From positions 72,438,277-72,502,276 of the forward strand of contig OZ023206.1 in NCBI GenBank assembly GCA_963995525.1: a stretch of 64,000 bases of DNA. The letters are read 5' to 3'. Origin of the DNA: Escarpia spicata. Taxonomy: Eukaryota; Annelida; Polychaeta; Sabellida; Siboglinidae. The notes beneath the pieces are model-generated. The model was given only the letters and a program-made list of their open reading frames with translations. It did not search any database and was not told the DNA's origin. Positions 57,806 through 64,000 of the stretch are shown in pieces. Every line of letters begins with the position of its first letter. Within the stretch, counting starts at the first letter, position 1. The translations under genes were made by a program, and so were the position numbers.

Positions 57806-58000
57806 ATATATGTATGTATTTATGTATGTGTGCGTGCGTGCATGCGTGAATGCGTATGTATGTATCTATGTATGCATGCATGTATGTATGTATGTATGTA
57901 TGTATGTATGTATGTATGTATGTATGTATGTATGGATGTATGGATGTATGGATGGATGGATGGATGGATGGATGGATGGATAGATGGATGGGTGGATGGA
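57806..58000. repeat. (TATG)n then (GGAT)n microsatellite
   Basis: TATG-rich array changing to GGAT units; apparent Cys/Met- and Trp/Met-rich peptides are artefacts. Confidence 0.95.
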
Positions 58001-58004
58001 CTAT

Positions 58005-59820
58005 ATGTTTGTTATACGATTCCTCCTAGTCGCTTTCTATCTCGGGCGCCAATCTTTTAGTGGTACTTCTGCGATTGCTTATTGTGTGAAATTACGTAAA
58101 ACTTATGCCGGACGCACACGATGAGCATTTCCCACCAGCATTATAGCCAACATTGTTTTGTATTCGTCTTCGTCGTTCGCACACGACTAACTTTTGTTGG
58201 TTGAGAGCGTACGACGTACTAAGTTATGATTCGGACGTCAGTTTCTGGATACGTTAGTTACGACAACGTCGCGTCAAACACAATTACGTAGCCGTCAATA
58301 TTCTCGACAAAGGATCGAATGTCTAAAGCCCGGTTTTCCGATTTTCATAATGGCTGCGTCTAGGCGAAAGAAAATAATTAGGAAGGGAGGCAAAACGGTG
58401 TATTAAACAATTTCTTTCGAATTGTGCGAGGAAGATCAGACAAAGTATTATTTGTAGCGGTTCTCTTGGGCTTGTTGCTATAATATGTATACTCGAATCG
58501 TGACCATCGTCTTCTGCGAATGGACATCTAACTTCTTTTTCCCTTATCTCCGCCAGAAGGTCTTCTTCTCACCGGATCCACTCCTCGATTTTCTGCGTAA
58601 TCAACTTGTAGCGCCATTTGTTATCATATAACAACTAACCCCACGTTGATTGGACGTTTCAGCAGACTTGTTGGCTACATTGTTGAGGTTTACCTCACAC
58701 GGACGATTTTTGGCAAACAATGTTTTTGCTGCCAGAAAAGTCGAACTTTTACTACTAAAGAAACATTGTTTGGCAACAATGGTTTTGATTGGCGGTCACC
58801 GCAGACGGCTAACATTTGAGCATTGGAAAACGTTGTTGGAAACGTTGATTTTTTGAAAACCGCCCCCTCGTTTATGTGTATGTAGCGCCAGCAAAACATG
58901 TTAGTTATCATAATGACGAGCGATATCGCTTTTATAACTGACTTACACGGAGTAGAGATCAATGTTTCGGAAGAATTATGCATGGTTATATTAAGCATTC
59001 TGTGTTTGGTAAGTGTTTTGCACTTATAGTATTTCTACTCACTCTCTTTTGTTAGCCATTCTCTTCCCGAATGTAACCTGTTCCTGATCTATTTATTCAG
59101 CACATAGTTAATGGTGGCTGTCGAAAATAGTAATTAAATCGTGTCCGGCAATTCGCATTACATGTGTAATGAAGTTGTTAATATGACACTAATTCAATGG
59201 CTGGGTGGACGGATGGATGTACTATGTGTGTGTATTGCATGCTAACTACAAACATTCTCACCCGTGTCACGTAGAAGTGAAGAGGCGGACTACATATGTG
59301 CTTCGTCTGTCCATGAAACTACATGATGAATGTTCGGAGACGGTGGATGTTTAACTGTTACGTCACCAGAGGGCGCAGCAGTTCATCCGCCATTACATAA
59401 GTGTTCTCCATTCAGAATAAGGTTAAACTGGTATGACACAGTCTTATATTTGGCAATGAAAATGAAATAATGATAAATACTAAACATACATCTAACATAC
59501 TTAGTTTCTTATATATATATATATGTGTGTGTGTGTGTTTAGTTCTTTTATATGAAAATATATAATGATATGACCTTGTGGCGTACTGCGTGCGTGTGTG
59601 TATGCGTGCGAGTGGGCGTATGCGTGCGAGTGCGTGCGTGCGTGTCACAGACGACACGGTGTAAAAATGCATTCTGTGTTGAATTGTTCAGTTTACTACA
59701 GAACATCGCGTTGTTCTATCGAAATCACTTGGACCATAATGCTGATCGTGATTGCGACATGCTGTTTCATTTTCACTGTTACGCTATAATTATGCTTCAT
59801 GCGAAATGCATCCTTCCTAT
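58005..59820. other. Intergenic; AACAATG-rich stretch and microsatellites
   Basis: Between 58140 and 58840 the word ACAATG or CATTGT recurs in 'ccaacattgtttt', 'ctacattgttg', 'aaacaatgttttt', 'gaaacattgtttgg' and 'gcaacaatggtttt'. Microsatellites lie at 59512-59540 and 59588-59645. No gene supported. Confidence 0.4.
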
Positions 59821-59823
59821 TTA

Positions 59824-60040
59824 TGAAACTCGTGGCCTGAAGTCATATGCACTAAGAAAACGGTTCTCAGCATACAGCGTACATAGCGGAGGGCGAGAAT
59901 CCTCGTACTGCCGTTTCGAACATTGGACAAGTCCTTTCACTTAATTTTGCTCCAGTTTATTCAGCTGCTTGCAAGAGTACCTGGTTATTTACAGTGTATA
60001 ATATTATAGCGATAATACGATGAATTGATGGTAAGTCTAG
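59824..60040 (+). mobile_element. Truncated CORE-like SINE
   Basis: A degraded head (B-box-like 'gcgagaatcctcg') is followed by 'tttcgaacattggacaagtc', 'tcagctgcttgcaagagtac' and 'ttatttacagtgtata'. It aligns in order with the 47757 copy but is more diverged and lacks the tail repeats. Confidence 0.65.
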
Positions 60041-60044
60041 TAGC

Positions 60045-61585
60045 TTGTCTCCTTCACCAACTCTTTTATCCAAACCGTCGGCGAATTTTTACTGAAATAC
60101 CTGTGTGTCTTAGTTTACTACATTTCTTCTCGACGATAATAATTATATTTTACATTTTTTCTTTAGAATAGGCGCCCGTTTGTCTCACAATGTCGCGATG
60201 TATAGTTTTCTCACAATCTTCTCTGGCGGCCATGTATCAGCCAGCACTGGACCATATATCTGTGACGTAAACGCAGATTAGGTTAGTGGGATAAAGCAAA
60301 GATGCCACATCCGAAGCACATAAGACAATGAATTACACGACATCAGCGATACCCTTTGTGCTCCAATATAACCTGTCACCGGGTTGAGCTAAGGATATTG
60401 TGTTTGGCCTAATATCTAACCCAATACACGCCTATCTCACGCTGCAGGCGTTAGAAAGGAATCACATATAAACAATCCGGCGTTACACTAGTTATCTAAT
60501 ATCGACATCGTGAAGTTGATTAATACGCAGGATTTGTACTGAATTATATTTTCAGAATTAAATACCTGTCAAATGCTGCGATGAATGAACCCTTACATAA
60601 CTGCGTTGATTCACATATATTAATTTATTTCCGATTGGTCAAACCTCACAAGCTATCTGTGAATCGCAAACTCTTAGATCGGTCGCACCGATATGCATTC
60701 ATTTGCTGTTTTGTGTATGCAACCTAGCCATCCTTTGGGATTCGTCGAACAAAGCCATTTGATTGTTTGACAGAATCATGGCATGCTCGTTCATCTTTCG
60801 CCGTTAGTCCGCGGCAAACTGCATTAGGACTACCATAGACATAAGTCATTCTGAGACGCAGGCCTGTCGCGGTCGTGGGCCGCTTGATATTATCTTCGTG
60901 GTGTCGTTTGTATTCTGCCCACCATATGTCGCGCTAACGGCTCGTTGAACTAGCCAGCCTATTATACCCTTATACGCGACGGACATCTTCAAAGAAGCGG
61001 GTACCAGCATTTGGCCCGCCTGATATTTTACAACGAACGTTCATAAGATGAGTAATAAAGACAATCGTTCATGATTCTCACGATGTTTTACGAGGTACTT
61101 GGCCGGGTTAATGACTTCGATGAACATAAATCCGCTGGTGTTTGGCCATTTTGTTGAATATTACTTTCAACTAGGGATTTGGTATTTCGCCGACACATTA
61201 CATAAGAAAGTTCATTATTAAGTAATATTTAAAATGTAATGCATCACAATTAAATGCATACAACACACACGCACGCACATATGTACGCAAGCACACACAC
61301 ATGCACGCACGCACGCTCACACGCGCGTGCACACACACACACAAACACACACACATGCACACGCGCGCACATACACGCGCACGCATTATGCTAGCGTGCA
61401 CGCATACACGCAGCACTTACATAATTTACATATACAAATATAATGCGAATTAACAGAAGTTCACTTGTAAACACCGACAAAGGACAACTTAACATACAGC
61501 TAACTTGCGATTGAACATAGTATTAGCAGGAAAATAAAAATATGCTATATGCATGTCCGAATAAATGTGTGACACGCCGGGAGTG
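60045..61585. other. Intergenic, no gene recognised
   Basis: Contains a (CA)n/(CG)-mixed microsatellite at 61262-61385. Otherwise featureless. Confidence 0.5.
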
Positions 61586-61592
61586 AGAGGAA

Positions 61593-61910
61593 ATGGCAGA
61601 CGGTTGCGATATAGATAGAGACGACTCATTGAGAGGTCAGAACACGGGTGAGAGGGAAAGAAGAAGTAGAAGACGAAGAAGGAGAAGAAACATAAATATT
61701 AGAGAAATAAAAAAGAAGTCGAAGAAGGAGAAGCGAGAACACGACGAACAAGAAAAGAGAACAAAAAGAAAGGAAAGACGAAAGAAGAGGAAGAAAAGTG
61801 TCCAGCGACTGGTCCAGCATGACCAATGTCCCGTTTTGGTTTCTCCTGACTTTGTCTCGGTGTATCTGGCAGACACCAAACGATTCATCTCCCAAAGCTG
61901 CGCTGAGTAG
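61593..61910 (+). CDS. Possible 105-codon basic ORF
   Basis: ATG in the context gaaATGG opens a frame with an acidic start (MADGCDIDRDD), an Arg/Lys/Glu-rich middle and a non-repetitive end (CPVLVSPDFVSVYLADTKRF). The middle is purine-rich DNA, which favours chance open frames. The ends look more like protein. No family recognised; could be a first exon. Confidence 0.2.
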   Translation: MADGCDIDRDDSLRGQNTGERERRSRRRRRRRNINIREIKKKSKKEKREHDEQEKRTKRKERRKKRKKSVQRLVQHDQCPVLVSPDFVSVYLADTKRFISQSCAE

Positions 61911-62159
61911 GCGTGTGTCTCTCTGTCTCATTATAATCAACTAAATGATTACGTTATTATGCGCCAAAGATTACCATTAGTACATTAGGATTTAGCGACC
62001 ATACGGAGAGAGTTAATAGTCAGGTTTGCTATGTATTTTCGTTCATTTGTTTGGAGATTTGCAAGCCTATACATTTTTTGAAAAGTTATGATGTAGTGAA
62101 TCTAAAAACCTATGTTTACATTTTAAAGATATATATGGCGGCCATCTTTGATTTTTTTA

Positions 62160-63990
62160 ATGGTGGACACTAAAAACCAGTATTTCTCAATATCTCAGCT
62201 ACTAAACCACCCAGCCTTTTGATTTTGACTAATCGAGGGGCAAGGAATCCAATAGAATCAATTACTAGTTTATAACAATTATACATGTTAAAACTGAATA
62301 ATATACAGTGTATATGTAGCATAGGCATGTGTACATTGGAAACACGTATTTGCCTGCTTGGAGCAAACAGTATTCTTGGCGTCAGGGTGAACTCATAGTT
62401 GCTGATGCAGTGCTTCTGGTTAATATCTCTGCTTGACCGGGAAAGGATCATCAATATGCGACACAGGTCCTTGATTTCTCACAAATCTACTGTCTTGTCA
62501 CGGACTTTGACTGGATTCTTCTTGCTGTCAGACATGTACATCTTGTTGTTTTGTTTCTTGACAGGTGCCGATTTATCCAGTTTGCCACATAATCTTCGTA
62601 CAACTTCTGTCCAGTCTCGTCCATGTTCACGATCTGTGAAACGTACTCGCGTGGAATGTATGCACGAGTAATCAGGTTGAATAGCGTGCGATCTTCAACA
62701 GCGAATGGATTGCCACGACTCATTATGGCCGCGTTCATCTTGCTGATGGCATCATGCTCCCGCTTGACGTTACCACACTCGTGGATAGATCATGATGCTT
62801 ACTAGCCTTGTTGTCTTTGACATTGAACTGACCCTTGAACTCGCTTGCCACGCACAACAATTCGGAAGAAGCTAGGGAGAAGCGTTGTCTTGATATTGTT
62901 GGAGATTCCGATGAGATAAGAGTGAACCTTCGTGAGATTGTTCAGATGTCACAGGCATGGTCTGTCCCAATGGAGACAAATGGGATGGCAGTCTTGATGA
63001 CTGATATGTTGCCCAATTCAAGTTCATTCTCAGCATTGAGTGCGTGCATGTCAGCTATGTAACGTGGCCAGAGTTTCTTGTACTTTATTCTGTCCATAGC
63101 AAAGAACAGTTTGCTCAATTCTTCTCCAACTTCAGGATGTAGGTTTAGGTATGTGGTACGGGATACCGAAACAAAGAACATAATCGTCTCCACTCGATGC
63201 AAGTACATCGTCATGGATCTGAACATGGCATTCTCAGATCTCTGTGCCTCCTAATCCTGGAACTTCTTCACGACATCATCGTCGGCCAAGGTTTGGAGTG
63301 AATGGGTGTTGGTACGTTTCACAGATTCAGCCTTGGTGTGTTTGTGCACCTCTGTGCAGGCACCTTCAATCTCGGTTGCTGCTCCGGACACACGTCCTTC
63401 ATGTGTGAGTAGTCCTTGAAAAACTTCTCCAGGGCCATCTCGTACAGTGCCACATACGAGTATATGTGGGCAGACAGGGATCGCTTGTAGTGTGCATACT
63501 TCAGGATCTGTCTGATTGTCGCAGAACCGTACACATTCGTCTATCCCATACTTTTCAATGGAGATCCTGAGGCCTCTTAGGGCAGCCATGACGACATGCA
63601 GTTCACCCAATCTGGGAAAACCGTGCCTTTCAAGTCCAGTATACCTAGTCATGCACAACAGTATTATAACAAACCAGACACATGTGCGAGATACACGCAA
63701 CAATAATGGTGCTTGTGTGATGATTATAAGATGTTAATAAATGGAAATACAGGCACATACTTGTTTCCAATGTACACAAGTGTTTGTTTATACGCTATGC
63801 TACATGTACCTTATTCAGTCATATCATGTTTAAATGTTATAAACTAGTAATTTCATTATGTTTAGATGCATTTTAATTGATCTTATTGGATTCCTGGCCC
63901 CTCAAGATGTAGGTTAGCCACCAAAATCAAAAGGCTGGGTGGTTTATCAGCTGATATATTGAGAAATACAGGTTTTCAGGGTACACTGTT
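62160..63990 (-). mobile_element. Decayed DNA element with DUF6589-like protein, inverted ends
   Basis: The arms at about 62160-62255 and 63885-63990 are inverted copies sharing 'gtatttctcaatat', 'aaaccacccagccttttga' and 'aggaatccaata', with one 7-base gap. Between them lie minus-strand fragments of one protein. The element is truncated or close to ending at the window edge, so its right terminus may lie outside. Confidence 0.7.
62329..63703 (-). pseudogene. DUF6589-like element protein, fragmented
   Basis: In order on the minus strand: HGFPRLGELHVVMAALRGL, ALEKFFKDYSHMKDV, AEIEGACTEVHKHTKAES and QTLADDDVVKKFQD (63703-63251). Then MYLHRVETIMFFVSVSR, LSKLFFAMDRIKYKKLWP and DMHALNAENELELGNISV (63226-62942). 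Then SRGNPFAVEDRTLFNLI, YVSQIVNMDETGQKLYEDYV (62738-62487) and SSRDINQKHCISNYEFTL (to about 62329). I recognise this from memory as the uncharacterised protein spread through coral, mollusc and other marine genomes, resembling DUF6589. The function is unknown. Stops, frameshifts and a deletion before the last block make it inactive. Confidence 0.65.
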
Positions 63991-64000
63991 TAAAGAATCC

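Larger units (their letters stand above)
54078..57880 (-). mobile_element. Near full-length CR1-like LINE, minus strand, decayed
   Basis: Read on the minus strand, the order is an ORF1-like region (57881-57200) with a CCHC zinc knuckle, an endonuclease (57160-56127), a reverse transcriptase (55991-55000), C-terminal thumb and tail (54882-54450), a 3' UTR and an AAT-rich tail at 54078-54112. The length (3.8 kb) is about that of a complete element. Stops and shifts in most blocks show it is inactive. The (TATG)n array at 57806-58000 marks its 5' side. Confidence 0.87.

Noticed and set aside
57732..58060. Cys/Met- and Trp/Met-rich ORFs
   Set aside because: Products of the (TATG)n and (GGAT)n microsatellites.
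61593..61910. Confident basic nuclear protein gene
   Set aside because: The purine-rich composition makes long open frames likely by chance; kept only at low confidence.

Overview
This window is animal (metazoan) genomic DNA: AT-rich and intron-bearing, full of fragmented non-LTR retrotransposons, tRNA-derived SINEs with a CORE-like body, small inverted-repeat elements and microsatellites. It contains one confidently identifiable host gene, a Vax-type homeobox gene on the minus strand (coding exons at 22489-22636, 17035-17222 and 16090-16359). The element types (L2/CR1-like LINEs, a Ty3/gypsy relic, Mutator-like and DUF6589-like elements) fit a marine invertebrate bilaterian. The sequence alone does not let me name the phylum.

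Layout. 0-10.6 kb is a graveyard of nested retroelements: a minus-strand LINE split by a plus-strand CR1-like LINE, a minus-strand Ty3/gypsy pol relic, and a plus-strand LINE split by another LINE 3' end. 10.6-16 kb holds small repeats, a candidate MITE, a SINE and a possible TATA promoter. 16.1-22.6 kb is the Vax gene; its introns hold LINE 3' ends, a SINE, a 72-bp minisatellite and a 200-base assembly gap. 22.6-35 kb is mostly non-coding upstream DNA with a striking 214-bp inverted repeat, a 69-bp palindrome, a 127-bp direct repeat pair and a MITE with 22-bp inverted ends. 35.4-38.0 kb is a minus-strand LINE.

38.66-43.27 kb is the most unusual object. A 4.6-kb DNA transposon carries a Mutator-like transposase that needs one frameshift in an A10 run. 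Convergent to it lies an ORF for a His-Cys-box (I-PpoI-like) endonuclease. The element is bounded by two apparently identical 454-bp direct repeats. Each repeat has its own short terminal inverted repeats, so each looks like a MITE, and the whole unit is flanked by a 4-bp ATTT duplication. A diverged solo copy of the same repeat, with its own 4-bp duplication (GTAT), sits at 45.29-45.74 kb. Together these suggest an autonomous element and its non-autonomous derivative.

45.7-64 kb has long microsatellites, a second SINE, LINE relics including a nearly full-length minus-strand LINE at 54.1-57.9 kb with zinc-knuckle, endonuclease and reverse-transcriptase remnants, an SGNH-hydrolase-like relic, a foldback element, and at the right edge a decayed DUF6589-like element between inverted repeats. 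Apart from vax, essentially every protein-coding signature belongs to a mobile element, and most are broken by stops or frameshifts.
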